From: Paraburkholderia sp.
GTDB taxonomy: Bacteria; Pseudomonadota; Gammaproteobacteria; Burkholderiales; Burkholderiaceae
Assembly: GCF_028283785.1 (NCBI RefSeq)
Contig: NZ_JAPWKB010000003.1
Coordinates: forward strand, 1-64,000
Reading direction: 5' to 3'
Length of the DNA: 64,000 bases
Shown: positions 1 to 10,988 of the stretch, in pieces
Numbering within the stretch: position 1 is the stretch's first letter
Layout: every line of letters starts with the position of its first letter
The notes under the pieces: model-generated
The model's database searches: none
Seen by the model: the letters and a program-made list of their open reading frames with translations, nothing else
What the model was told of the DNA's origin: nothing
Position numbers and translations under genes: made by a program

Positions 1-165
1 GAACTGCTGTGGCACATGACCTTCACTTCGGTCATTGCAGCCATTGTCGCCCATAACGTCGAGAATCACACGTTCGCTTTCAGCGCGGATTTTACCGAGT
101 TCCTCATCGACAAATTGAAGCAGACGAAGAACAATCCGGATTTCTTCGACTCGATGAATACCTGA
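1..165 (+). CDS. 3' end of an unidentified protein (partial)
   Basis: The frame is open from base 1 to a TGA at 163-165 and gives 54 residues ending in ...FFDSMNT. The reading frame is uninterrupted and lies in the same direction as mnmE, about 95 bases upstream of its start. I do not recognise the family. The visible part has a short hydrophobic stretch (TFTSVIAAIVAH) followed by a polar, lysine-rich tail. The N-terminus lies outside the window, so no function is assigned. Confidence 0.5.
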   Translation, partial: ELLWHMTFTSVIAAIVAHNVENHTFAFSADFTEFLIDKLKQTKNNPDFFDSMNT

Positions 166-260
166 TTAAGCAGGGATTCGATTTCGCTTTCCTTCGGGCC
201 GCCCTGTGCGGCCCGTTTGTTTCAGGATTCGATTCGGATCCGTACCGGCTGGGTGCAGCA

Positions 261-1571
261 GTGTCGAAATCGACGGATACCATTTTTGCCTTATCGAGCG
301 GCGCCCTGCCCGCCGGCGTAGCGGTTGTCCGGCTGAGCGGCGACAATGCCTTTGCAGTGGTCGATGCGCTGACCGGCAGTCTGCCCGAAGCGCGCCGCGC
401 CATGATGAGAACGATTCGGACTCGAAACGGTTCAATTCTCGACAAGGGCATCGTGCTGCTTTTCCCGGGCCCGCGTTCTTTCACGGGCGAAGATTGTGCG
501 GAATTGCAAATCCATGGCGGCAAGGCGGTCGTCGCCGCTTTGCTGGCCGAGCTGTCCTCTTTCGACCACTGCCGTCTGGCCGAGAACGGCGAGTTTTCGC
601 GTCGGGCCTTCGACAACGGTCGTATGGACCTGCTTGAGGCCGAGGGGCTGGCGGATCTTCTGGCAGCCGAGACCGAGATGCAACGCCGGCTGGCGATCGA
701 ACACAGTTCGGGCGGCCTGTCGCAGCTTTACGCCGGCTGGGCGAGCCGGCTGACGCATGGTCGCGCGCTGATCGAGGCCGAACTCGACTTTTCCGACGAA
801 GGCGACATTCCCGGTTCGGTATCGGAGCGCGTCTGGGACGACCTGCGCCAGCTCTGCGCGGCGCTTGAAATGCATCTGGAGGGCGCGCGCTTCGGCGAGA
901 TTGTCCGCGACGGTCTCAAGGTCGCCATCGTCGGGCCGCCGAACAGCGGGAAATCGTCGCTGCTGAATGCGCTCGCCAATCGCGACGTGGCGATCGTCAC
1001 CGAGATCGCCGGGACGACGCGCGACGTTCTGGAGGTCAATCTGGATATCGACGGCTACAGTGTCCGCCTTTACGACACGGCCGGGATTCGGCAGACCGAC
1101 GATGTCGTCGAGACGGAAGGCATTCGCCGGGCGCTGCTGACGATGGAGGGTGCCGACGTTGTCCTGGCACTGGAGGAGGTCAACGCCGCCGCTACGCTGC
1201 CAGGAGAAAAGGCCAACACCATCCGCGTCGGTACCAAGTCGGACTTATATGGAGAGTCGGCCGACTACGACGTCTGCATCTCGATGCAGTCCGGTTTTGG
1301 CCTGGACCGGCTTCGGACGATGCTGGCGCAGGAACTGGCGCAGCGGGCGGCGGGATTGACGATGGCGGTCCCTGCCCGCCGCCGCCATCGCCTGCTCCTG
1401 ACCGAGACATTGCAGCACATGATGGCGGCGGTGGGTGACGAGATGGCTGGTCTTGATATCCGCGCCGAGCATTTACGCGCAGCTTCGCAATCATTGGGAC
1501 GAATCACCGGGCACGTCGATGTCGAGGATCTGCTCGGCGTTATCTTCTCGGAATTCTGCGTCGGCAAATGA
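261..1571 (+). CDS. mnmE: tRNA modification GTPase MnmE (TrmE)
   Basis: MnmE works with MnmG to install the (carboxymethyl)aminomethyl group at C5 of the wobble uridine of certain tRNAs. The 436-residue product has the N-terminal formyl-THF-binding domain (about 1-115), a G domain with P-loop GPPNSGKS (225-232), the switch motif EIAGTTRD and DTAG (272-275), and the invariant C-terminal CxGK (FCVGK). The length is normal for the family. The start is a GTG at 261, in a context (MSKSTDTIFALSSGA) that matches family N-termini. mnmG follows about 100 bases downstream, with two parS-like sites in between. The gene looks intact and rhizobial in type and order. Confidence 0.96.
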   Translation: MSKSTDTIFALSSGALPAGVAVVRLSGDNAFAVVDALTGSLPEARRAMMRTIRTRNGSILDKGIVLLFPGPRSFTGEDCAELQIHGGKAVVAALLAELSSFDHCRLAENGEFSRRAFDNGRMDLLEAEGLADLLAAETEMQRRLAIEHSSGGLSQLYAGWASRLTHGRALIEAELDFSDEGDIPGSVSERVWDDLRQLCAALEMHLEGARFGEIVRDGLKVAIVGPPNSGKSSLLNALANRDVAIVTEIAGTTRDVLEVNLDIDGYSVRLYDTAGIRQTDDVVETEGIRRALLTMEGADVVLALEEVNAAATLPGEKANTIRVGTKSDLYGESADYDVCISMQSGFGLDRLRTMLAQELAQRAAGLTMAVPARRRHRLLLTETLQHMMAAVGDEMAGLDIRAEHLRAASQSLGRITGHVDVEDLLGVIFSEFCVGK

Positions 1572-1584
1572 TTCACGTGAAACA
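1569..1584. promoter_or_regulatory. parS-like ParB-binding site 1
   Basis: The sequence TGATTCACGTGAAACA matches the conserved 16-bp parS palindrome TGTTTCACGTGAAACA at 15 of 16 positions. It overlaps the stop codon of mnmE. ParB is encoded 3.5 kb downstream in the same segment, so this is probably a centromere-like loading site for chromosome segregation. Confidence 0.85.
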
Positions 1585-1607
1585 TTGTCTCGCGCGTCGA
1601 GAACCTA

Positions 1608-1623
1608 TGTTTCACGTGAAACT
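1608..1623. promoter_or_regulatory. parS-like ParB-binding site 2
   Basis: The sequence TGTTTCACGTGAAACT matches the 16-bp parS consensus at 15 of 16 positions. It lies in the mnmE-mnmG intergenic gap, 39 bases (centre to centre) from site 1. Clustered parS sites next to parAB are usual in Alphaproteobacteria. Confidence 0.87.
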
Positions 1624-1668
1624 TCTTGACAAGCCGGCGCTAGTCGGAAAAACACCCGTGAACTTGGA

Positions 1669-3540
1669 GTGACCCGAATGTCTGATCCCGGATACGATGT
1701 CATTGTTGTCGGTGGCGGCCATGCCGGATGCGAGGCCGCAGCTGCTGCCGCCCGCATGGGCGCGCGCACGGCTCTCGTCACCCAGCATCAAGCGACCATC
1801 GGCGCCATGTCCTGCAACCCCGCCATTGGCGGTCTGGGCAAGGGTCATCTCGTCCGTGAAATCGATGCGCTCGACGGGCTTATGGGGCGCGTGGCCGATG
1901 CAGCGGGCATCCAGTTCAAGGTCTTGAATCGCACCAAGGGCCCCGCCGTGCGCGGTCCACGCGCGCAGGCTGATCGCAAGCTTTATGCGGCTGCCATGCA
2001 GGCCGCGATTGCCGAGACGGCGAACCTCATCGTTGTCGAAGGCGAAGCGGCGGAATTGAAACTGGTCGAGGGCCGGGTGACGGGCCTTTCTCTGCTGGAT
2101 GGCCGCGAGTTTTCCTGCGGCGCCATCGTGCTGACGACAGGCACCTTTCTGCGCGGGCTTATCCATATCGGCGATCAGCGCACGCCCGCTGGCCGCGTCG
2201 GCGAGGCGCCGTCCAACAAGCTGTCCGAAAGCCTGATGGCGCATGGCCTCACTTTGGGCCGCCTCAAGACCGGTACGCCGCCGCGCCTCGATGGCCGCAC
2301 CATTGATTTTGCCTCGCTCACCCGCCAGCCGGGCGATGACGTGCCCGAGCCTTTTTCGTTTCTGACGAAGGCGATTACCACGCCTCAGATCGACTGCTTC
2401 ATCACCGAGACGACAGAGGCGGGCCATCAGGTCATCCGCGATAATATCCAGCAATCGGCGGTTTATTCCGGCGCGATCTCGGGACGCGGCCCGCGCTATT
2501 GCCCGTCGATCGAGGACAAGATCGTGCGCTTCGCCGAGCGCGGCTCGCATCAGATCTTTCTGGAGCCGGAAGGGCTCGACGATCCGACGATCTATCCGAA
2601 CGGCATTTCGACCTCGCTGCCGGAGACTGTGCAGCGGGCCTTTCTGAAAACCATTCCGGGGCTCGAAAAGGCGGAGATTTTCCGGCCGGGCTATGCCATC
2701 GAATATGATTATATCGATCCGCGCAATCTGAAGCCGAGCCTCGAGACCAAGCAGATCGGCGGGCTTTTTCTGGCGGGCCAGATCAATGGCACGACGGGCT
2801 ATGAAGAGGCGGGAGCGCAGGGCCTGCTCGCGGGCTTGAACGCGGCGCGGCTGGCGGGCGGCAGTGAGGCCGTGCGCTTCGACCGCAGTCAGGCCTATCT
2901 CGGCGTGATGGTCGATGATCTTGTCACGCGGGGCGTGACGGAGCCCTATCGCATGTTTACGTCCCGCGCCGAATATCGGCTGCTGCTGCGTGCCGACAAT
3001 GCTGATCAGCGGCTGACGGGGCTTGGCGTCGAGCTTGGTCTGGTTGGACCGGAACGTGCCAGCGCCTTCAAGGCGCGGCAAGAGAAGATCGAGGCTGCGC
3101 GAGCCTTGCTCGACGGCTTTAAAATGACGCCGAACGAGGCCAGCCATCATGGTATCAAGCTCAATCAGGATGGCATTCGCCGCTCGGCTTTCGAGCTTTT
3201 GGCCTATCCGGATATCGAGGCCGCGCAGCTTGAAAACATCTGGCCAGAGCTGAAAGCCATTGATTCCGGCGTAATGGCGCAGATCGAAATCGACGCGAAA
3301 TATTCCGTCTATCTGGAGCGGCAGGCGTCCGATATCGAAGCCTATAAGAAGAACGAGGGCTATGCGCTGCCAGCCGATCTCGACTATCAGGCGCTGCATG
3401 GGCTCTCGAACGAGATCCGCGCGCGGCTCGAAATGATCCGGCCCGAGACGCTTGGGCAGGCCAGCCGTATCGAGGGCATGACGCCAGCCGCGCTCACTTT
3501 GCTGACGGCGCGCGTCAAGCGGGCCGCTTCTGCGGTATGA
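1669..3540 (+). CDS. mnmG: tRNA uridine-5-carboxymethylaminomethyl modification enzyme MnmG (GidA)
   Basis: This is the FAD-dependent partner of MnmE in wobble-uridine modification. The N-terminus has the dinucleotide-binding motif [12 protein letters not shown], followed by the family signatures [13 protein letters not shown] and GTFLRG, and later [15 protein letters not shown]. With 623 residues the length is normal. The frame opens at a GTG at 1669. The ATG at 1678 (MSDPGYDVI) is the likelier start because it follows a purine-rich GGAGTGACCCGA stretch at the usual distance. The stop TGA overlaps the rsmG ATG as ATGA, which suggests translational coupling. Confidence 0.96.
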   Translation: MTRMSDPGYDVIVVGGGHAGCEAAAAAARMGARTALVTQHQATIGAMSCNPAIGGLGKGHLVREIDALDGLMGRVADAAGIQFKVLNRTKGPAVRGPRAQADRKLYAAAMQAAIAETANLIVVEGEAAELKLVEGRVTGLSLLDGREFSCGAIVLTTGTFLRGLIHIGDQRTPAGRVGEAPSNKLSESLMAHGLTLGRLKTGTPPRLDGRTIDFASLTRQPGDDVPEPFSFLTKAITTPQIDCFITETTEAGHQVIRDNIQQSAVYSGAISGRGPRYCPSIEDKIVRFAERGSHQIFLEPEGLDDPTIYPNGISTSLPETVQRAFLKTIPGLEKAEIFRPGYAIEYDYIDPRNLKPSLETKQIGGLFLAGQINGTTGYEEAGAQGLLAGLNAARLAGGSEAVRFDRSQAYLGVMVDDLVTRGVTEPYRMFTSRAEYRLLLRADNADQRLTGLGVELGLVGPERASAFKARQEKIEAARALLDGFKMTPNEASHHGIKLNQDGIRRSAFELLAYPDIEAAQLENIWPELKAIDSGVMAQIEIDAKYSVYLERQASDIEAYKKNEGYALPADLDYQALHGLSNEIRARLEMIRPETLGQASRIEGMTPAALTLLTARVKRAASAV

Positions 3541-4196
3541 AATCGCTTTTCAAAGATGCTCGTAGTCTCCGCCAGGTCTACGAACTCTCCGACGCCTGCC
3601 TTGCTCGGCTCGATATCTACGCCGGGCTTCTCACCAAATGGCAGAAGACCATCAATCTCGTCGCGCCTTCCACGCTGCCCGAGCTTTGGGAGCGGCATTT
3701 TCTCGATTCGCTACAAGTGTCGGAAGCGGTGCCGCAAGCCAAAGTCTGGGCTGATCTCGGCAGTGGTGGCGGCTTTCCCGGCCTTGTCACGGCAATCCGG
3801 CTGGCCGATGTGCCCGGCGCGAAAATGCATCTCATCGAGAGCGACCAGCGCAAATGCGCGTTCTTGCGAACTGTTTCACGTGAAAACAGGGGCGCCCGTC
3901 GAAGTTCCATGTCGGCGCGAATCGAAGAGGCTCTCAAAGTCCTGCCCCCTCTCGACGCGATCAGCGCGCGCGGCCTTGCGCCTTTGCCTCAACTGGTCGC
4001 GTTGGCGGAAAAGCCTTTGGAAAACGCAAGGGCCATTTGGGGCTTTTTCTGCCTCAAGGCCGGGATTACAAGCGCGACATTGCCGCTGCCCATGGTGACT
4101 GGGACCTTCGATATTCTGGTAGATCAGGACAAGCGCCATTCAGCCGGACTCGGTCATTCTCGCGATTCCATCCGCTGCAAATCAGACCTGTAAGCA
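3537..4196 (+). pseudogene. rsmG: rsmG (gidB) 16S rRNA m7G527 methyltransferase, frameshifted
   Basis: RsmG methylates G527 of 16S rRNA with SAM. The SAM-binding motif DLGSGGGFPGL and the N-terminal half are intact in the frame starting at 3537. Family-like sequence then jumps between frames. TGAPVEV appears in a second frame after about 3885, RIEEALKVLPPLDAIS returns in the first, GRDYKRDIAAAHGDWD (about 4050-4100) is in a third, and FDILVDQDK is in the first again. At least four single-base indels are needed, which keep the frame open only by compensation. Removing one A at 3882-3885 restores both the reading frame and a perfect parS site. Sequencing or assembly error is therefore as likely as true decay. 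Confidence 0.85.
3872..3888. promoter_or_regulatory. parS-like site 3, with one extra A
   Basis: The sequence TGTTTCACGTGAAAACA equals the 16-bp parS consensus with a single additional A in the A-run. It lies inside rsmG, where Alphaproteobacteria commonly carry a parS. The same extra A breaks the rsmG frame, which points to a homopolymer error rather than a variant site. Confidence 0.75.
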
Positions 4197-4227
4197 AAAC
4201 GTGCCCGTGCGCCCAGTCGCTACGTGA

Positions 4228-5010
<783 letters not shown>

Positions 5011-5042
5011 GGCCGTCGATTGAGAAGAAGCGAGCATAGACG

Positions 5043-5927
5043 ATGAACGATGATCTTTCGAAGCGGCGCCTGGGGCGCGGTCTGGCGGCGCTGATCGGCG
5101 AAATGGACCAGTCGGCGCCGGTCGATGCCGGCAGGCCGCCGGTCAATCCGGATCGCCTGGTGCCGATCGAATTCATCAGCCGCAACCCCAAAAACCCACG
5201 CCGGACGTTTCACGAGGCAGAGTTGCAGGACCTGGCCTCGTCCATCCGCCAGCATGGCATCGTCCAGCCGGTCGTGGTGCGGACGACGACGGCCGGCCGT
5301 TTCGAGATCATCGCCGGCGAACGGCGCTGGCGGGCGGCGCAGCTGTCCGGGCTGATCGAGATTCCGGTCATCGTCCGCGACGTCGACGACAAGACGGCGC
5401 TGGAGATCGCCATCGTCGAAAATGTCCAGCGCGCCGACCTCAATCCGCTGGAAGAGGCGCTCGGTTACGACCAGCTGATCGCCGAGCATGGCTATACCCA
5501 GAACGATCTCGGCGAGATCATCGGCAAGAGCCGCAGCCATGTGGCCAATTCGCTGCGGCTGCTGAAGCTGCCCGAATCGGTGCGCGACATGCTCTCCGGC
5601 GGCAGCCTGTCGGCCGGCCACGCCCGCGCCCTGGTGTCCACCTCCGATCCCGCCGGCCTCGCCCGCACCATCGTTGCCAAGGGCATGTCGGTGCGCGATG
5701 CCGAACGGCTGGCGCAGAACGACATCAAGGCGCAGAATGATCCGCGGCCGCCCGGCGCCCGCAAGGACGACAAGGATTCCGATACGCTGGCGCTGGAGCG
5801 GACGCTGTCCGACACGCTTGGCCTGGAAGTTGCCATTGCCCACAAGGGCGGCGGCGGGCAGATCCGCATCACCTACAAGTCGCTGGAGCAGCTCGAAGAG
5901 ATCTGCCGGCTGCTGGAGCGCCGATGA
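5043..5927 (+). CDS. parB: chromosome partitioning protein ParB
   Basis: ParB is a CTP-dependent clamp that loads at parS and spreads on flanking DNA. The 294-residue protein begins MNDDLSKRRLGRGLAALIGE, the conserved N-terminal ParA-contact region. It contains the CTP-binding motifs GERRWRAA and ENVQRADLNPLEEA, a helix-turn-helix (QNDLGEIIGKSRSHVANSLRLL) and a C-terminal dimerisation segment. Its targets are the three parS-like sites in mnmE/mnmG/rsmG. The gene looks intact. Confidence 0.96.
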   Translation: MNDDLSKRRLGRGLAALIGEMDQSAPVDAGRPPVNPDRLVPIEFISRNPKNPRRTFHEAELQDLASSIRQHGIVQPVVVRTTTAGRFEIIAGERRWRAAQLSGLIEIPVIVRDVDDKTALEIAIVENVQRADLNPLEEALGYDQLIAEHGYTQNDLGEIIGKSRSHVANSLRLLKLPESVRDMLSGGSLSAGHARALVSTSDPAGLARTIVAKGMSVRDAERLAQNDIKAQNDPRPPGARKDDKDSDTLALERTLSDTLGLEVAIAHKGGGGQIRITYKSLEQLEEICRLLERR

Positions 5928-5931
5928 GTCT

Positions 5932-6969
5932 TTAGGCCTTGCGGGCCGACTGCAGCGTCGTCGACAGCAGGGTCTGCAGGGCGATGCTGTCTTCCAGGCT
6001 CTGCCGCTGGCGTGTCTGAAAAATCGCCGCCTGCAGCCGGTTCATCTCGCGGCCGATGGCTTCGCCGGACCATGTCCGCAATGCCTGCTCGATTGTCGGC
6101 TTGCGGCGAAAATGCAGATGCCGGCCGTGGGTCTGCAGCACCTGCGACGCCGGCAGACGTTTTTCGTCCATTTCGGCGCGCATCACGTCCAGAAGCTGAA
6201 ACTGCCGCAGGCAGCCCTGCAGCACCAGAAAGATCGATGTCTTCGAGGCGACGATTTTTTGCGTCGCGTGCAGGAAGCCGGCCGAATCCCCTTTCAGAAT
6301 CGCATCGACGGCATCGTCTGCCGACACCGCGCTGGCGTCGCCGATGATATCGATGACATGCTGCTCGTCGATGGTGTCGAGACCACGGCAGTAGAGCGCC
6401 AGCTTGCGCACCTCGTTGCGCGAGGCGATGCGGTCGCCGCCCAGCAGTTCCAGCAGCATTTGCCGGGCGGCGGGGGTGATGCGCAGTTTTTCGTCGGCCA
6501 ATTCATGGTCGACAAGACCATTCAGCGCCCTGACATCGTCGGCGTAGCAGGGAATGGCCATGACGGCGCGGTGGCTGTCTGCGAGCTTGCGCAAGGCTGC
6601 CGTCTTCTTCAGATCGCCGGCCTCGATGATCAGGAAAGCGGCGTCCGGCGGGTCGGCGGCAATCGCCTGCAGCCCATCGACGACGGATTTCTCATTGGCA
6701 GCACCGCGGATCCAGACCAGGCGGGCGCCGCCGAACAGGCCGATCGCATTGGTCTCGTCGATCAGTCGCCCGGGATCGTTGTGCAGATCGCCGACATCGA
6801 GCTTGACCAGAGAAAATGGGTCCTGGAGATCGACGCCGGTTTTGGCGGCGATCTGTGCAGCCCGCTCCGAGACCAGGCCGCGATCCGGGCCATAGACGAC
6901 GAAGAGCCGGTGCTTGCGGGCGGCCGTCTGCAGAAATCCCTCGAACTCGTGGGATTTGATCTCCGTCAT
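5932..6969 (-). CDS. holA: DNA polymerase III subunit delta (HolA)
   Basis: HolA opens the beta sliding clamp as part of the clamp loader. The 345-residue protein has the family N-terminal segment (MTEIKSHEFEGFL, then FVVYGPDRGLVSERA) and the AAA+-like delta fold, with the degenerate nucleotide site usual for delta. It converges with parB with only 4 bases between the stop codons. lptE and leuS lie upstream on the same strand, giving the leuS-lptE-holA order usual in Rhizobiales. Confidence 0.92.
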   Translation of the reverse strand: MTEIKSHEFEGFLQTAARKHRLFVVYGPDRGLVSERAAQIAAKTGVDLQDPFSLVKLDVGDLHNDPGRLIDETNAIGLFGGARLVWIRGAANEKSVVDGLQAIAADPPDAAFLIIEAGDLKKTAALRKLADSHRAVMAIPCYADDVRALNGLVDHELADEKLRITPAARQMLLELLGGDRIASRNEVRKLALYCRGLDTIDEQHVIDIIGDASAVSADDAVDAILKGDSAGFLHATQKIVASKTSIFLVLQGCLRQFQLLDVMRAEMDEKRLPASQVLQTHGRHLHFRRKPTIEQALRTWSGEAIGREMNRLQAAIFQTRQRQSLEDSIALQTLLSTTLQSARKA

Positions 6970-6990
6970 ACCGCTGCCCCCATAGGCTGC

Positions 6991-7519
6991 TTACTTGCTG
7001 AGCGCGGCGGCGATGTCGGCACCGACAAATTGCGCCACTTCGCGCGCGGCGCGGTCTTCGGAATCGCGGATGGCGCGCTGCTTGGCAAATTCCTGGGTCG
7101 AGAAGTCGACCAGCGCCACCATCGAGCGATTGCCGGCCTTGATCACCTTGCCGTCACTGACGCGCTTGATGACGAAGGATGCCGTCACGGTCGTCCGGCC
7201 CGCCTGCGACGTATCCGAGGAGGCGAGATAGAGGACGCCCCCGGTTCCGGAAACGACGTTCAAGCTGACCATATATTGCGGGTTGGTCGGCTCGCCCGCC
7301 CCGTGGCCGGCGATGAAGATCAGCTGGTTTCTGACCTCCTGGCCGACGCGCCGCTGTGCCGCGTCGGCGGCAACGGCGTCGGTGAAGCCGACGGTCGCCA
7401 TCTTCGCCGTCGCGCCGCCGTTTTCGGCATAGAGCGGACGGACCTGACAGGACGACAGCAAGGCTGGAACGGCAATCATCGTGATCGCAGCGGCGATGCG
7501 CACGAATTTGGACATGAAA

Positions 7520-7530
<11 letters not shown>
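6991..7530 (-). CDS. lptE: LPS-assembly lipoprotein LptE
   Basis: LptE plugs the LptD barrel that delivers lipopolysaccharide to the outer membrane. The product (179 residues, or 174 if started at the second Met at 7515) has a signal peptide ending in a lipobox (ALLSSC), followed by VRPLYAENG and a conserved lipoprotein domain. It overlaps the 3' end of leuS by about 10 bases, consistent with a leuS-lptE-holA operon. Confidence 0.9.
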
Positions 7531-8487
<957 letters not shown>

Positions 8488-10624
8488 TTCCCGCGCGACT
8501 TTCATGCTAGCAATGGAACAGCGGTTGTCTGGGAGTGGTAAGCCCCTTCCATTCGACGTCCCCCTTCCCGACCTTGAGCAGTCGAGCGTGTCGCTCGTAA
8601 AGTTCATCGAAGAACGGCTGTCGGCGCATCAGCCTGGCGTCACGGCAGCGTCCTTGTCAGCCCAATTGCGGGACACGGGTGCAGTCGTATGCTGCGACAG
8701 CTTTGACCGCACCACAGTACAGTTTCAAAAGAGAGTTACCGCTGAGATTTCTAACTTGCAGCGCGATTACCCGCTGGTGCAGGTCTACATCTTCTCCCGG
8801 GCGGCGCTCAAACCGCAGCTGCCGCTGCCCGTCCTTGAGCTAGATCCACTATCTGATGAACAAGTACGCGAATTCGAGAAGGTCGTCTTAAGCGACGGGA
8901 GCGCACAGAATTTTTCGATCGTAAGCATGATGTCGTCGATATTGCGATCGCTTTGTGCCCATCCCCTACTTCTCCGGCTGACACTAAATTATTGGAAACG
9001 GGAGCAGACTTTCCCCAATAAAATCGGTTTTTTGTTTCAGTCGTGGCTGGATACAGTGCTCGAAACCGAGCCAGATGACGTCGTATCTAAGGCACAACGC
9101 GAGCGGGCCCTTATTGCGATGGCCCAAGCGACCGTTGTCGCTCCGATCACTATTACAGACGCCATTGCAGAATTAAGCCGCCATACTCTTCCGAGTGTTT
9201 TGCTGAATGAGCTCATCCAGTGCAACGCCGTTAGAGTGTCTGGGTCCGTTGTCGAAATTCAGCATGACGGCCTCGCAGACTACCTGCGTGCCGTGGCATT
9301 GGCGCGCAAAAGCGAACCCGAACTGTTAGGCCAAATCCCGACGCTTCCGATTCCCGCGGACTCATTCTTCCCTGTCTTGCTTATGGCGCAGCTCCCCAGT
9401 CGCCCACTTCAGACCGCGCTTTGGAAACGTTTGACATCGACCAACATCAGCTTCTATTTCGATGCCCTGCGCTATCGCTTTGATGTTTCCGATGATCTTC
9501 GGCATCTGAACTTGGAGCAGTTGTCTAGAGACTACCTGCAAGAGCTAATTCAAGGCGTCGATGAACCCCTGATCGGCTTCTTTCCTGAAATGCGCGCGTC
9601 GGTCCTCGGATTGCTAACAGGAGTTGTGGACGCTCCCCTAGCTGCCACAGGGCAGGCCACAGCAATACCCGCGGGTATCTCTTATAAGCTGCATGCTGCC
9701 GAGCCGGGGCAAGCGCGCGTAAAGCTGGCGATGCCGGAGTTCCCTGGCACAATTCGCGGAGTAAACCTCGACCTATCTCGGTTTCGAATAGACAGCGCAC
9801 GGCTTCTCGGCATGACCCTTTTGCGCGACACGATGTTTGACACCCTGAAACATCTTGAGCTACTGGGCGGACCGACGTGGATAGCAGAACGTCTGCTTGG
9901 CCGTGTCCGGTACCTCGTCCGAAAGCACCGTTTCGATGTGGGAATCAGCGATGACCTCGACCACCTTGAGTCCAAGCTCAGACCACTCGCGAACTACTGG
10001 ATCGACGAAGGCTCCTTCTTTGGCAGGCCGCGGTTTTCCGTCCAATCGCTCCTAGACGACATTGCTCTTTTGCGTGCAGTCGGTGTGACCGCCCTCGACA
10101 CTTGGTGGAGCACCGTAGGATGGGACGATAACGCATTTACCACAGACGACGAGATCTATCGCCGGGTGCTGGACGAAGAACACCGAAGGGTGCAGACGGC
10201 CTATGCTGAAGTCGTCCGGGCATCGCTTCCGCACGTTTCTTCTGATCTGATCTACTTCCCTATATTGCCTATCCGCTGGAAATTAACAGTCCAGAAGCGT
10301 GACCGTCGCGTCGGTCCCTCTGTGATCCATTTTCATTGGTTCCCCGTGCAATGTTGGGAGGATGCCGGTGCCGACGTTTCCTTTTCCGACAGCGGACCCA
10401 GCGGCTTTCCGAAGTGGGAAGAAGCGCGAGACGCGCTAGCGAAACTCGGCAGACGCAGCACCAACATACCTCGGTTTGGTGGGTGGCGTATACAAGATCG
10501 ATTCGACGGCCTCGGCTTCGCGCTGCCAATTACAACACGGGTAACGAGTGAGGCGTCCTCATGGCTTGAGGACGACCTAAAGCACCTCTTCAAGGGACTG
10601 CCACCAGGAGATGGCGCGTTCTGA
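8488..10624 (+). CDS. NACHT-like STAND NTPase, 5'-truncated
   Basis: The plus-strand frame is open across the junction and ends at TGA 10622-10624. The first Met codons after the join are at 8504 and 8513; from 8513 the product is 703 residues. It has a degenerate Walker B-like segment [10 protein letters not shown] (residues 57-66), then a sensor-type YIFSR (92-96), the linker [14 protein letters not shown] and a winged-helix-like [14 protein letters not shown] (148-161). That order is typical of NACHT NTPases. The P-loop that should precede Walker B is missing, so the N-terminal effector and the Walker A are lost at the junction. The long C-terminal half shows no repeat that I recognise and may be the sensor part. 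STAND NTPases of this kind often act in phage defence or signalling; that role is inference only. Confidence 0.65.
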
Positions 10625-10988
10625 GCGCAGGGATACTGTCACCTGAATGGAACCCCCAAACTGCCGGTTCCAGCCGGGTATTTTCCGTTCGGTCGCGCGA
10701 GTTGGAGTGACCGCTTCGCCCCTGCGACCTGCCATAGGCCTAACCTTGGGTTTGAAAGGCAGTTGTGGGTCGATGAGAGACCGCGGGCACTATCTGACGT
10801 GGTCGTAGGCGACCCCGATAGTTCCTCGTTAATTGAACCAAAATTCAGATAGTTCAAAGTTGAGTGAACAAGCGTGGTGCCAGGCCACGTCCGGCTGGGC
10901 CACCGAGTTCAAACTTGAATGAATCCCTACATCCAGGCCGCGTACAACCCGCAGCCAGGACGCAGGAACTCGCGCGCCCTGACCGCCT
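10625..10988. other. gap with no convincing gene
   Basis: After the TGA at 10622 the same frame stays open for 75 codons to a TAG at 10850, but it has no good start or recognisable motif. Two imperfect direct repeats occur, AGTTCAAAGTTGAGTGAA at 10851-10868 and AGTTCAAACTTGAATGAA at 10906-10923, each followed some 10 bases later by a CCAGGCC(A/G)CGT block. The change to Burkholderia-like composition happens somewhere in this gap or before it. Confidence 0.5.

Noticed and set aside
1569..1623. Palindromes between mnmE and mnmG as a terminator
   Set aside because: Each is a separate 16-bp parS match without a T-run, and parB is encoded nearby.
1612..3399. 595-residue minus-strand ORF opposite mnmG
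   Set aside because: It is a shadow frame; mnmG is complete and carries all family motifs.
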